From Evansella cellulosilytica DSM 2522 (GTDB taxonomy: Bacteria > Bacillota > Bacilli > Bacillales > Salisediminibacteriaceae), in the NCBI RefSeq assembly GCF_000177235.2, contig NC_014829.1, positions 124,001 through 188,000 of the forward strand: a DNA stretch of 64,000 bases, read 5' to 3'. The translations under genes and the position numbers were made by a program. Positions within the stretch are counted from its first letter, which is position 1. Each line of letters begins with the position of its first letter. Below are positions 55,463 to 62,789 of the stretch, one piece after another. Below the pieces are notes generated by a model, which was given only the letters and a program-made list of their open reading frames with translations, was not told where the DNA came from and did no database searches.

Positions 55463-55506
55463 AAAAAGACCAACACTGTCATAAATAAGCTGTGTTGGTC
55501 TTTTTG
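55463..55506 (+). terminator. Terminator after cwlD
   Basis: AAAAAGACCAACAC pairs with GTGTTGGTCTTTTT. Confidence 0.93.
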
Positions 55507-55646
55507 AAAAATTGTAAGTGATAGAAAAATGGTTTTCGTATCCAATACATTTTTCGTGTGATCTATATCATCATGAACATAGTGTAATTGTGTTATACTT
55601 TTACTATAACTAAAGGAATACATAAGTATATAAAGGCGGTGTTACG

Positions 55647-56696
55647 ATGTTAACGGAAGAACAGGTGCTTCAAGCATTAAAGGATGTGCAGGAGCCATTT
55701 CTTAAGAAAAGCCTCGTTGAATTAAATGCGATAAAAGAAATAAAGATTAAAAAAGGAATGGTGAGCTTAAAGCTTGCTTTATCTCAAACAGGTACTGGTG
55801 AACAAATGCAGTTACAGCAGCAAGTCGTTTCTGCAGTTAAAGGTGCAGGTGCAGAGAGTGTAGGCTTACGCTTTGAAAAAATGGCTGATGAAGAAATCGG
55901 AGAGCATGGGGGACAAGCAGGAGAAGAGAAAAAATCGTTGCTTGACCGAACTGATAAGACCACATTTATCGCTGTAACGAGTGGTAAAGGTGGTGTTGGG
56001 AAGTCAACAGTCTCTGTTAATTTAGCGACATCATTGGCAAGAAAAGGTAAAAAAGTCGGTATTATTGATGCCGACATATATGGCTTTAGCGTACCTGATA
56101 TGATGGGGATCGAAGAAAGACCTAAAGTAGTGAACCAGAGAATTTATCCTGTACAGCGCTTTGATGTACAAGTGATTTCGATGGGCTTTTTTGTAGAAGA
56201 TAATTCGCCAATTATTTGGCGTGGACCGATGCTAGGTAAAATGTTAAATAACTTCTTCTCGGAAGTGGAATGGGATGATCTTGACTACCTCATTCTTGAC
56301 CTTCCACCAGGAACGGGAGACGTTGCATTAGATGTTCATTCAATGCTACCTTCATCTAAAGAAATTATTGTAACAACACCACATGCAACAGCGGCCTTTG
56401 TTGCCGCACGTGCAGGTGCGATGGCAATTAAAACAGAGCATGAAATATTAGGTGTTGTTGAAAATATGGCTTATTTTGAAAGTAAAGTAACTGGAGAAAA
56501 GGAATATGTATTTGGTAAAGGTGGAGGAGAGAAGCTAGCAAAAGAGCTGAATAGCGAAGTTTTAGCGCAAATTCCTTTAGGTCAACCTGATATCGATGAA
56601 GATAACTTTGCTCCTTCTGTATATGCTGAGGAGCATCCAATCGGAAAAATTTACTTAAATATGGCACAGCAAATTATAGATAAAATTGAACAATAA
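55647..56696 (+). CDS. salA: Mrp/NBP35-type ATPase SalA
   Basis: 349 aa. N-terminal MIP18/DUF59-like domain (residues 1-90), then a P-loop Mrp ATPase with deviant Walker A GKGGVGKST and DLPPGTGD. In B. subtilis SalA represses scoC and so raises exoprotease production; Mrp proteins elsewhere carry Fe-S clusters, but the CxxC usual for that is not seen here. ATG after AAAGGCGG. Confidence 0.92.
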   Translation: MLTEEQVLQALKDVQEPFLKKSLVELNAIKEIKIKKGMVSLKLALSQTGTGEQMQLQQQVVSAVKGAGAESVGLRFEKMADEEIGEHGGQAGEEKKSLLDRTDKTTFIAVTSGKGGVGKSTVSVNLATSLARKGKKVGIIDADIYGFSVPDMMGIEERPKVVNQRIYPVQRFDVQVISMGFFVEDNSPIIWRGPMLGKMLNNFFSEVEWDDLDYLILDLPPGTGDVALDVHSMLPSSKEIIVTTPHATAAFVAARAGAMAIKTEHEILGVVENMAYFESKVTGEKEYVFGKGGGEKLAKELNSEVLAQIPLGQPDIDEDNFAPSVYAEEHPIGKIYLNMAQQIIDKIEQ

Positions 56697-56700
56697 TTAA

Positions 56701-56748
56701 AAAGGGGAGACTCAAAAGGCAAAATCATCCTATTTGAGTCTCCCTTTC
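56701..56748. terminator. Bidirectional terminator between salA and gerD
   Basis: AAAGGGGAGACTCAAA and TTTGAGTCTCCCTTT form a stem with A- and T-rich flanks on both sides, serving the two convergent genes. Confidence 0.88.
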
Positions 56749-56752
56749 GTAT

Positions 56753-57475
56753 TTATTCCTCTTCACTTTCGCCACTATCTTGACCTTCTTCTTGTTGTTC
56801 TTGATCTTGTTTATTCATTTGCTCTTCAGCGACATTAGAGAAAATGTCATTTAGTTTAGCTACAAAATAAGGGCTTTCAAAAGCATCTTGCATGACTGTC
56901 ATCACTTGTTGACGGTACTCCTTACTTTGCATTAATTCTAAATACTTTTCTTCCATTTCAGGATCCTTTAATACGTCCATCATCATGCCCTGATATTCAG
57001 GATCCTTCATTAAGCTTTTCATCATCTTTTCATTTTGACTTTGAATACTCTCAGCAAATGATTTTGCAAATTCAGGATCTTGCATGACTCTTTGCCAATA
57101 TTCTTTTCCTTCATCGGAGGTTAGTGTAGTCTGAATCGTTTGTTTGACATAATCCTCTTCCATAACAAGGTTTTGACGAACTTCCTCATCTTGAAGTACA
57201 TCTTGAATGGCTTGTTTCCCTTCATCTGTTTTTAACATATCTACCATCATTTTTTTTGTGCTTTCGTAATCTGGCTGCTGAGAGCTATTATCCTCCATAG
57301 CTGCACAGCCATTTAACAACAAGATGAAAAGTAGCGGTATATAAACAACGGCCTTCTTCAAGGAAATGTTATTAATAACTTTTTCAAAATATCGGTGCCA
57401 TTGTGGAACACGTTTATATTTATTATGATAATACCACACAGGAAGCGGCTCCTTTCCATTGGTACTTTTGTTCAT
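56753..57475 (-). CDS. gerD: Spore germination lipoprotein GerD
   Basis: 240 aa as drawn. GerD gathers germinant receptors into the inner-membrane germinosome. Lipobox LLNGC, then DYESTKKMMVDMLKTDEGK and repeated acidic helices; very acidic C-terminus (EEGQDSGESEEE). From ATG 57475 the lipobox Cys is residue 57, far too deep. A TTG at 57361 would give a classical 18-residue signal (MKKAVVYIPLLFILLLNG) but has no clear ribosome binding site. The start is therefore uncertain. Opposite strand to salA, as in B. subtilis. Confidence 0.88.
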   Translation of the reverse strand: MNKSTNGKEPLPVWYYHNKYKRVPQWHRYFEKVINNISLKKAVVYIPLLFILLLNGCAAMEDNSSQQPDYESTKKMMVDMLKTDEGKQAIQDVLQDEEVRQNLVMEEDYVKQTIQTTLTSDEGKEYWQRVMQDPEFAKSFAESIQSQNEKMMKSLMKDPEYQGMMMDVLKDPEMEEKYLELMQSKEYRQQVMTVMQDAFESPYFVAKLNDIFSNVAEEQMNKQDQEQQEEGQDSGESEEE

Positions 57476-57618
57476 AATATGCTAAAGGAAAGCCTTATTT
57501 ATACAAAGTAAATGTCCTATAAACGACAATTTTTTTGGAAAAAGAGAAAAAAGTAGCGATAGAAAAAGAATTTTTGATATGATTGTATGTGGATTGAAAT
57601 GTACAGGAGGAAATCATA

Positions 57619-58236
57619 GTGAATACAAGAAAAGTAGTATATTTATTTTATACAACGTTACTTCTAGGGACATTCTCAGGGGCATTAGTTGGTTTTTTAT
57701 TGGATTGGAGAACGCATATCAATGACTTAGCTAACCTACAATTTGGTGGCATTATTATGGTTATCATCACAGCATCAATTTGGGCTGTTATCGCACAAAT
57801 GGGGTTTTTCGCCTATTTAACGATACATCGATTTGGTCTTGGGATTTTTAAGTCCGTCCAGCTATGGAATAGAGTCCAAGTCATCATTATTGCTTTTGTA
57901 TTATTTGACCTTGTTATCTTTCGGTACTGGGCCTTCGCTGAAGGTGAAGGGATTTGGGGATATTTAATTATGCCAGGTTTATTATTGGGATACGGGTTAA
58001 TTGTTGCGTCTATAAAGAGTAAAGAGACAAATCGCCTAGCCTTTATACCAGCTTTATTTTTTATAGTCGTTGTTACAACGATTGAATGGATTCCTGCGCT
58101 ACAACAAAACGACTTTACGTTTTTAACGACATCGATCGTACCGCTGCTTGTAGCGAATACATGGCAATTATTAGTTTTACATCGCTTGCAAGAGCCCGCC
58201 TCAAAGTCTGATGGTAAAAATAACAAAACAAAATAA
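57619..58236 (+). CDS. kbaA: KinB-signalling membrane protein KbaA
   Basis: 205 aa with about six hydrophobic segments. In B. subtilis KbaA is required for KinB activity in the sporulation phosphorelay. Start GTG 57619 follows AGGAGG. Recognised by position between gerD and pdaB and by its membrane pattern and sequence (RFGLGIFKSVQLWNRVQVI). Confidence 0.88.
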   Translation: MNTRKVVYLFYTTLLLGTFSGALVGFLLDWRTHINDLANLQFGGIIMVIITASIWAVIAQMGFFAYLTIHRFGLGIFKSVQLWNRVQVIIIAFVLFDLVIFRYWAFAEGEGIWGYLIMPGLLLGYGLIVASIKSKETNRLAFIPALFFIVVVTTIEWIPALQQNDFTFLTTSIVPLLVANTWQLLVLHRLQEPASKSDGKNNKTK

Positions 58237-58311
58237 ATGCTTTGATTTGTTATGTATAAGAAATCCACTTATTATGGGCTTTAAGAGATTGCGGCGGCTC
58301 CGCCATTGCTT

Positions 58312-58358
58312 AGAGGATGACTCCAAAGGTAAAAATTCGACCTTTTGAGCCATCCTCT
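58312..58358. terminator. Bidirectional terminator between kbaA and pdaB
   Basis: AGAGGATGACTCCAAAGGT pairs with ACCTTTTGAGCCATCCTCT (few mismatches). An additional GGCGG/CCGCC hairpin lies at about 58291-58303. Confidence 0.8.
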
Positions 58359-58376
58359 GTTTTTATTTCTGATAGA

Positions 58377-59135
58377 TTATTGGACTTCTTTTGTTACAAC
58401 TTCAGCTCCTGAGACGAGTTCAGAAACGGTATTAAAATGATATCCTTCACTTTCGATGTAGGAAATGATCTCTGCCAATGCTTCATTTGTTTGTTTAGCT
58501 GAATCAGAGGCGTGCATAAGAACGATATCTCCGTTTGAAATGTTACGAGTAACATTTTCAACGATCGTATCTACACCAGGGTTTTGCCAGTCATTTGAAT
58601 CCACACTCCAGTGAATGACATCGTAATTTTGATTTTCCGCAATAGACAAAACTCGCTCGTCAAAACTACCATTTGGAGGTCTTAATAGATTAGGGACTTC
58701 TTGACTTACTTCTTGAATGATTCGATGTGCTGTTTGAATGTCTTTTTTAATCTGTTCATCATCTTTTTTCGTATAGTGCTCGTGAACATAGCCATGACTT
58801 CCTAATTCATGACCGTCCTCTACAATTCTTTCTACTATTTCTGGGTGCCTCTCTGCCCAATCAGCTGAAACGAAAAATGTCGATGTTACATCATGCTCTT
58901 TCAGCGTATCTAAAATAGGTAATGCACGTTCTTCTCCCCAGCTTACGTTAAAAGTAAGGGCAACTTCTTTCTCTTCTGCATCAACTTTATAGATAGCAAC
59001 AGGCTGATCATCAGTAGAAAAAACAGGTATTTGTGAGCGTTCTACAAATAGGATCCCAGCAGTGAAAAGTGCAGCAACCGCAATGATAGCATATCTTTTT
59101 AATGTTTTAGCATTCCATACCCAAATAAAATTCAT
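58377..59135 (-). CDS. pdaB: Polysaccharide deacetylase family sporulation protein PdaB
   Basis: 252 aa; needed to keep B. subtilis spores viable and refractile. Membrane anchor at about residues 14-30, then a NodB-type domain. The first motif reads VALTFNVSWGEE: Asn63 stands where deacetylases have the catalytic-base Asp (TFDD), and PdaB proteins usually have TFD-x-SWG. HELGSHGYVHEHY keeps the His-x3-His metal pair; RPPNGSFD is motif 3. ATG is preceded by AAGGAGGATCGG. Confidence 0.92.
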   Translation of the reverse strand: MNFIWVWNAKTLKRYAIIAVAALFTAGILFVERSQIPVFSTDDQPVAIYKVDAEEKEVALTFNVSWGEERALPILDTLKEHDVTSTFFVSADWAERHPEIVERIVEDGHELGSHGYVHEHYTKKDDEQIKKDIQTAHRIIQEVSQEVPNLLRPPNGSFDERVLSIAENQNYDVIHWSVDSNDWQNPGVDTIVENVTRNISNGDIVLMHASDSAKQTNEALAEIISYIESEGYHFNTVSELVSGAEVVTKEVQ

Positions 59136-59260
59136 TTAACCGATCCTCCTTGTCCAATCTTTACTTTATATGTATTCAATGGACAGGGTCATATGAATAA
59201 AAATTGGAAAAAACGAAAATAATTTCTTATACATAACATTTAAGGGGGCGTTTACAAGAA

Positions 59261-59503
59261 ATGCTTGGTATGATGTTAACAGGTAAAGAATCGCAGGAGA
59301 TTGAATACTTACTAAAGAGAGAGCTAGAAGAACTTTTACTTGATTTTTCTGATTCACGTATTGATGGGGTTGTTAAAAGAGCGATGGAAGAAAGATACCA
59401 AATGATTTTTCAGCTTTATAAGCGTTTTACAACAAAGCAAGAATATTTAAAGTACGTTAGGAATCGTCAATACACAGAATATAAAACATCTCAATCTGAT
59501 TAA
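59261..59503 (+). CDS. Conserved small Bacillaceae protein of unknown function
   Basis: 80 aa, soluble and mostly helical, with many charged residues (LLKRELEELLLDF, DGVVKRAMEERYQ). ATG after AAGGGGGCG. I recall similar short proteins after pdaB in related bacilli but know no function. It reads away from pdaB, so it may share the divergent promoter region. Confidence 0.65.
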   Translation: MLGMMLTGKESQEIEYLLKRELEELLLDFSDSRIDGVVKRAMEERYQMIFQLYKRFTTKQEYLKYVRNRQYTEYKTSQSD

Positions 59504-59654
59504 ACACTGCTGTTTTCCAATTGGAAACTAAATATTTTTCAAATTTAAAAGTATAAAATGTGCATTGGTCGGTCAACATTATATAGGGTAAATTGTATAT
59601 AAGTCTTCGTGGCCGACTTGTACATTAGTACGACATATTTTTTCAAAAATACTA

Positions 59655-59683
59655 TTGCAATCACGGAAAAAAAATAGTATTAT
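59655..59683 (+). promoter_or_regulatory. Promoter of the tRNA cluster
   Basis: TTGCAA (59655-59660), 17 bp, TATTAT (59678-59683), about 50 bp before the first tRNA-Asn. The flanks are AT-rich as for strong stable-RNA promoters. Confidence 0.7.
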
Positions 59684-59736
59684 ATCAAATGTCGGTCAAG
59701 TAATTGAATCTTTAGGTAATCAACGTATACTGATAT

Positions 59737-59812
59737 TCCACAGTAGCTCAGTTGGTAGAGCAATCGGCTGTTAACCGATCGGTCGTAGGTTCGAGTCCTA
59801 CCTGTGGAGCCA
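59737..59812 (+). tRNA. trnN: tRNA-Asn (GTT), copy 1
   Basis: 76 nt. Acceptor TCCACAG/CTGTGGA, D-arm AGCTCAGTTGGTAGAGC, anticodon GTT in the loop CTGTTAA, T-arm GTAGGTTCGAGTCCTAC, discriminator G and encoded CCA. First gene of the cluster. Confidence 0.97.
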
Positions 59813-59898
59813 AACTTTCATCCTTAAAGATCATGATGCTCGTTCTATTGAACTGTAAGAGAGCAAGGGAAAAAGCTAAGGAAATATATTAATGCCGT

Positions 59899-59974
59899 TC
59901 CACAGTAGCTCAGTTGGTAGAGCAATCGGCTGTTAACCGATCGGTCGTAGGTTCGAGTCCTACCTGTGGAGCCA
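59899..59974 (+). tRNA. trnN: tRNA-Asn (GTT), copy 2
   Basis: Identical to copy 1 over all 76 nt. The spacers after copies 1 and 2 begin alike (ACTTTCATCCTTA) and end alike, so gene and spacer were duplicated together. Confidence 0.97.
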
Positions 59975-60071
59975 AAACTTTCATCCTTAGAGAAACATGC
60001 CGCTGTTTAATGCTTCGAAAGATCCTGAAAGTGAAGCAAGGAATTGTTAAGGAATTTTTTATTGATAGCAT

Positions 60072-60147
60072 TCCACAGTAGCTCAGTTGGTAGAGCAATC
60101 GGCTGTTAACCGATCGGTCGTAGGTTCGAGTCCTACCTGTGGAGCCA
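60072..60147 (+). tRNA. trnN: tRNA-Asn (GTT), copy 3
   Basis: Identical to copies 1 and 2. Only one base separates it from tRNA-Thr, which shows that copy 3 marks the ancestral position and copies 1 and 2 arose upstream. Confidence 0.97.
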
Positions 60148-60148
60148 G

Positions 60149-60224
60149 GCTTCCTTAGCTCAGTAGGTAGAGCGCATCCATGGTAAGGATGAGGTCAGCG
60201 GTTCAAGCCCGCTAGGAAGCTCCA
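60149..60224 (+). tRNA. trnT: tRNA-Thr (GGT)
   Basis: 76 nt. Acceptor GCTTCCT/AGGAAGC, anticodon stem CATCC/GGATG around ATGGTAA (anticodon GGT), T-arm GCGGTTCAAGCCCGC, CCA encoded. Confidence 0.97.
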
Positions 60225-60229
60225 TTAAT

Positions 60230-60304
60230 GGCCCGTTGGTCAAGTGGTTAAGACACCGCCCTTTCACGGCGGTAACACGGGTTCGAATCCCGTACGGGTC
60301 ACCA
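60230..60304 (+). tRNA. trnE: tRNA-Glu (TTC)
   Basis: 75 nt. Acceptor GGCCCGT/ACGGGTC (one G-T), anticodon stem CCGCC/GGCGG around CTTTCAC (anticodon TTC), CCA encoded. Charged by the GltX at 955. Confidence 0.96.
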
Positions 60305-60371
60305 ACTTTGATAGAATTATGCACGAGTGAATCTGACGAAGAGATTCGAAGTTTATTTTAAACAAAACCAT

Positions 60372-60446
60372 TGGGCTATAGCCAAGCGGTAAGGCAACGG
60401 ATTTTGATTCCGTCATGCGCAGGTTCGAATCCTGCTAGCCCAGCCA
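60372..60446 (+). tRNA. trnQ: tRNA-Gln (TTG)
   Basis: 75 nt. Acceptor TGGGCTA/TAGCCCA, anticodon stem ACGGA/TCCGT around TTTTGAT (anticodon TTG), CCA encoded. In Bacillaceae misacylated with Glu, then amidated. Confidence 0.97.
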
Positions 60447-60519
60447 TTTATTTTTTCTAATTCTAGAAGAGGAAGACATTGGTCGTAATCTTTATTAAAG
60501 CATCATTTGAACAATCTGC

Positions 60520-61167
60520 GAGCCATTAGCTCAGTGACGAGCGTTTACATCGTCGGAAAATCTCCGAGTTGTCTCGACGCATTAAGCAACGAAGCAATAC
60601 TAGAAGAGGAAGAGACAGGTGTAAACTACAAAGCAAAGCATCGTCCGTAATCATCATGAAAAGCATCATTTGAATAATCTGCGAGCCATTAGCTCAGTGA
60701 CGAGCGTTTACATCGTCGAATAAACTACGAGTTGTCTCGACGGATAAAGCAACAAAGCAATACTAGAAGAGGAAGAGACAGGTGTAAACTACAAAGCAAA
60801 GCATCGTCCGTAATCATCATGAAAAGCATCATTTGAATAATCTGCGAGCCATTAGCTCAGTGACGAGCGTTTACATCGTCGAATAAACTACGAGTTGTCT
60901 CGACGGATAAAGCAACAAAGCAATACTAGAAGAGGAAGAGACAGGTAAGACCACAAAGCAAAACATCGTCCGTAAATATCATGGATATGCAACAATGAAA
61001 AACTACGAGCCATTAGCTCAGTGACGAGCGTTTACATCGTCGAATAAACTACGAGTTGTCTCGACGGATAAAGCAACAAAGCAATACTAGAAGAGGAAGA
61101 GACAGGTAAGACCACAAAGCAAAACATCGTCCGTAAACATCATGGATATGCAACAATGAAAAACTAC
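60520..61167 (+). repeat. Array of four tandem units each starting with the 5' end of tRNA-Lys
   Basis: Units at 60520-60682 (163 bp), 60683-60845 (163), 60846-61006 (161) and 61007-61167 (161), ending exactly at tRNA-Lys. Each opens with GAGCCATTAGCTCAGT, nt 1-16 of that tRNA, then GACGAGC, which still closes a D-stem (GCTC/GAGC) over a shortened loop. After that tRNA identity ends. Shared core: CGAGTTGTCTCGACG, then AGAAGAGGAAGAGACAGG and CATCGTCCGTAA. Units 3 and 4 differ at about one base. First halves of units 2-4 are identical; second halves group as 1=2 and 3=4. No open frame and no anticodon arm. Confidence 0.92.
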
Positions 61168-61243
61168 GAGCCATTAGCTCAGTTGGTAGAGCATCTGACT
61201 TTTAATCAGAGGGTCGAAGGTTCGAGTCCTTCATGGCTCACCA
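61168..61243 (+). tRNA. trnK: tRNA-Lys (TTT)
   Basis: 76 nt. Acceptor GAGCCAT/ATGGCTC, D-arm GCTCAGTTGGTAGAGC, anticodon stem TCTGA/TCAGA around CTTTTAA (anticodon TTT), T-arm GAAGGTTCGAGTCCTTC, CCA encoded. The only complete tRNA-Lys after four partial copies of its 5' end. Confidence 0.97.
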
Positions 61244-61315
61244 TTTAATTAGGTGAGAAAATATAGCGCAACATCGTCTGTAACCTTCATGAATAAGCTT
61301 CATTGAAAAGTCAAC

Positions 61316-61472
61316 GGGGCCTTAGCTCAGCTACGAGCAAAGCTGCCAAGAATAATCAACGAGTTGTCTCGACGCATTAGCAGCTGTGAATATGCAGAAG
61401 AGGAAGAGACAGGGACTACAAAGCGCCACATCGTCCGTAATCTTCATGAATAAGCATCAATGAAAAAACAAC
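61316..61472 (+). repeat. Single 157 bp unit starting with the 5' end of tRNA-Ala
   Basis: Opens with GGGGCCTTAGCTCAGC, nt 1-16 of the tRNA-Ala that begins at 61473, then TACGAGC closing a small D-arm. It continues with the blocks shared with the tRNA-Lys array: CGAGTTGTCTCGACGCATTA, AGAAGAGGAAGAGACAGG and CATCGTCCGTAATC. It differs in the middle by an inverted pair AGCTGC/GCAGCT. The preceding spacer (from about 61265) resembles the unit tail. Confidence 0.9.
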
Positions 61473-61548
61473 GGGGCCTTAGCTCAGCTGGGAGAGCGCC
61501 TGCCTTGCACGCAGGAGGTCAGCGGTTCGATCCCGCTAGGCTCCACCA
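61473..61548 (+). tRNA. trnA: tRNA-Ala (TGC)
   Basis: 76 nt. Acceptor GGGGCCT/AGGCTCC (one G-T), D-arm GCTCAGCTGGGAGAGC, anticodon stem CCTGC/GCAGG around CTTGCAC (anticodon TGC), CCA encoded. Last gene of the cluster. Confidence 0.97.
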
Positions 61549-61561
61549 AACAAACATTTAC

Positions 61562-61592
61562 TCCTTGAGTGTTAAACACTCAAGGTTTTTTA
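61562..61592 (+). terminator. Terminator of the tRNA cluster
   Basis: CCTTGAGTGT-TAA-ACACTCAAGG followed by six T, 14 nt after tRNA-Ala. Confidence 0.95.
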
Positions 61593-61788
61593 TATGGAGC
61601 ATTTTGGTCGAGTGAGAAAGAGCGTAACACATCTGACAGACTCGCTATCGAATTCTTGTTTAAGTGTTCATAGAAGACCGCCTTTGCACATAATTTACCT
61701 CAATCAAGCCCAATTTACTCACACAAGTCTCTCTCGGCATGATGACATTCACAGTCACAAAAAGAGGGTAATCTTACAAAAAAATAAT

Positions 61789-61822
61789 AAAAAAATGCCT
61801 CTTAAGCAGTGGCATTTTTTCA
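61789..61822. terminator. Terminator for the spo0E-like gene
   Basis: AAAAATGCC (61791-61799) pairs with GGCATTTTT (61811-61819); A-rich and T-rich flanks allow either direction. It lies 10 bp beyond the end of the minus-strand gene. Confidence 0.8.
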
Positions 61823-61831
61823 AAACATTTA

Positions 61832-62008
61832 TTATTTTTTCTCTCTTATTGATAAGTATTGATATTTTATTAATAAATCATCAAGGTGAGTGCTAATTTC
61901 TACGACTTCATGTGAAGTTCTATTCATCTTTTCTGATAATTTATTCATTTTATCACGAGCTGTTTCTATTTGATTAAGCAGCTCTTTTTTGGAAACTGTA
62001 CTATTCAT
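61832..62008 (-). CDS. Spo0E-like aspartyl-phosphate phosphatase
   Basis: 58 aa. The Spo0E family removes phosphate from Spo0A~P and so delays sporulation. The helical pair LLNQIETARDKMNKLSEK and VVEISTHLDDLLIKYQYL carries the S-x2-LD signature. AAAGGAGG is 8 nt before ATG 62008; the frame is open to 62053 but that start has no such site. Which response regulator it targets cannot be told from sequence. Confidence 0.82.
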   Translation of the reverse strand: MNSTVSKKELLNQIETARDKMNKLSEKMNRTSHEVVEISTHLDDLLIKYQYLSIREKK

Positions 62009-62143
62009 ATATAGAACCTCCTTTGTTGTCATCAGTTCCGCTATTATAGACATTCTACCCCATGTGCGTCGTAATAAAACATCACATTATTTTTGAAAAA
62101 ATATGGTATTTTTTTTTGACAATGCTAAAATGAAGATAATGTT

Positions 62144-62170
62144 TGAAACCTTTTATAGGTTGTTTTCGTA
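62144..62170 (+). promoter_or_regulatory. SigW autoregulatory promoter
   Basis: TGAAAC (62144-62149), 17 bp, CGTA (62167-62170), 35 bp before sigW. This matches the sigma-W consensus (TGAAAC and CGTA), and the B. subtilis sigW operon is read from such a site. Confidence 0.82.
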
Positions 62171-62204
62171 TAGGAGATAACCGCAGCAGAGTGGGGGTTT
62201 ATAT

Positions 62205-62768
62205 ATGGATGCGGTTGTAAAAAAAATAGTTATAGAAGTAAAGAAAGGTAATCAACAAGCTTTCTCAGAGCTAGTTGAGCTATATAAAGATAAAGTTTAT
62301 CAAATTGCATATCGAATGCTAGGGAATGTGCATGAGGCGCAGGATGTTGCTCAAGAAGCGTTTTTACGTGCATATGTGAATATTGAGTCGTATGATACAA
62401 ATAGGAAGTTTTCAACTTGGCTTTTTAGGATTGCAACAAACTTAGCTATCGATAGAATTAGAAAGAAGAAACCAGATTTTCATCTCGAAGATAAAGTGGC
62501 GGGGACAGAGGATTTAGATTATTATTCTCAATTTGCTACAGAGGATAAATTACCAGAAGAAAAGGTTGTCCAATACGAAACACAAGATTGGGTACAAAAA
62601 GAAATTATGGCTTTACCACCGAAGTATCGATCAGCTATCATTTTGAAATATATAGAAGATCTTTCTTTAAAGGAGATTAGTAATATTTTGAACCTACCCG
62701 TTGCTACAGTGAAAACGAGGATTCATCGAGGTAGGGAAGCATTAAGGAAACGGCTACGAGAAACTTGA
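62205..62768 (+). CDS. sigW: ECF RNA polymerase sigma factor SigW
   Basis: 187 aa, same length as in B. subtilis; controls the response to membrane-active agents and alkaline shock. Region 2 (NVHEAQDVAQEAFLRAYVN and STWLFRIATNLAIDRIR), region 4 (LPPKYRSAIILKYIEDLSLK and PVATVKTRIHRGREALRK). ATG has GTGGGGG upstream. Forms an operon with its anti-sigma factor 21 nt on. Confidence 0.95.
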   Translation: MDAVVKKIVIEVKKGNQQAFSELVELYKDKVYQIAYRMLGNVHEAQDVAQEAFLRAYVNIESYDTNRKFSTWLFRIATNLAIDRIRKKKPDFHLEDKVAGTEDLDYYSQFATEDKLPEEKVVQYETQDWVQKEIMALPPKYRSAIILKYIEDLSLKEISNILNLPVATVKTRIHRGREALRKRLRET

Positions 62769-62789
62769 GTCGAGAAAGGAAGATCAATA

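Noticed and set aside
60520-61167. Four additional tRNA-Lys genes or a CRISPR array
   Set aside because: Only the first 16 nt and a D-arm match tRNA; anticodon arm, T-arm and 3' acceptor strand are absent. The period of 161-163 bp with nearly identical whole units is not a repeat-spacer pattern.
61594-61896. 100-codon plus-strand frame after the tRNA cluster
   Set aside because: It starts within the T-run of the tRNA terminator, crosses a second terminator and overlaps the spo0E-like gene; no ribosome binding site.
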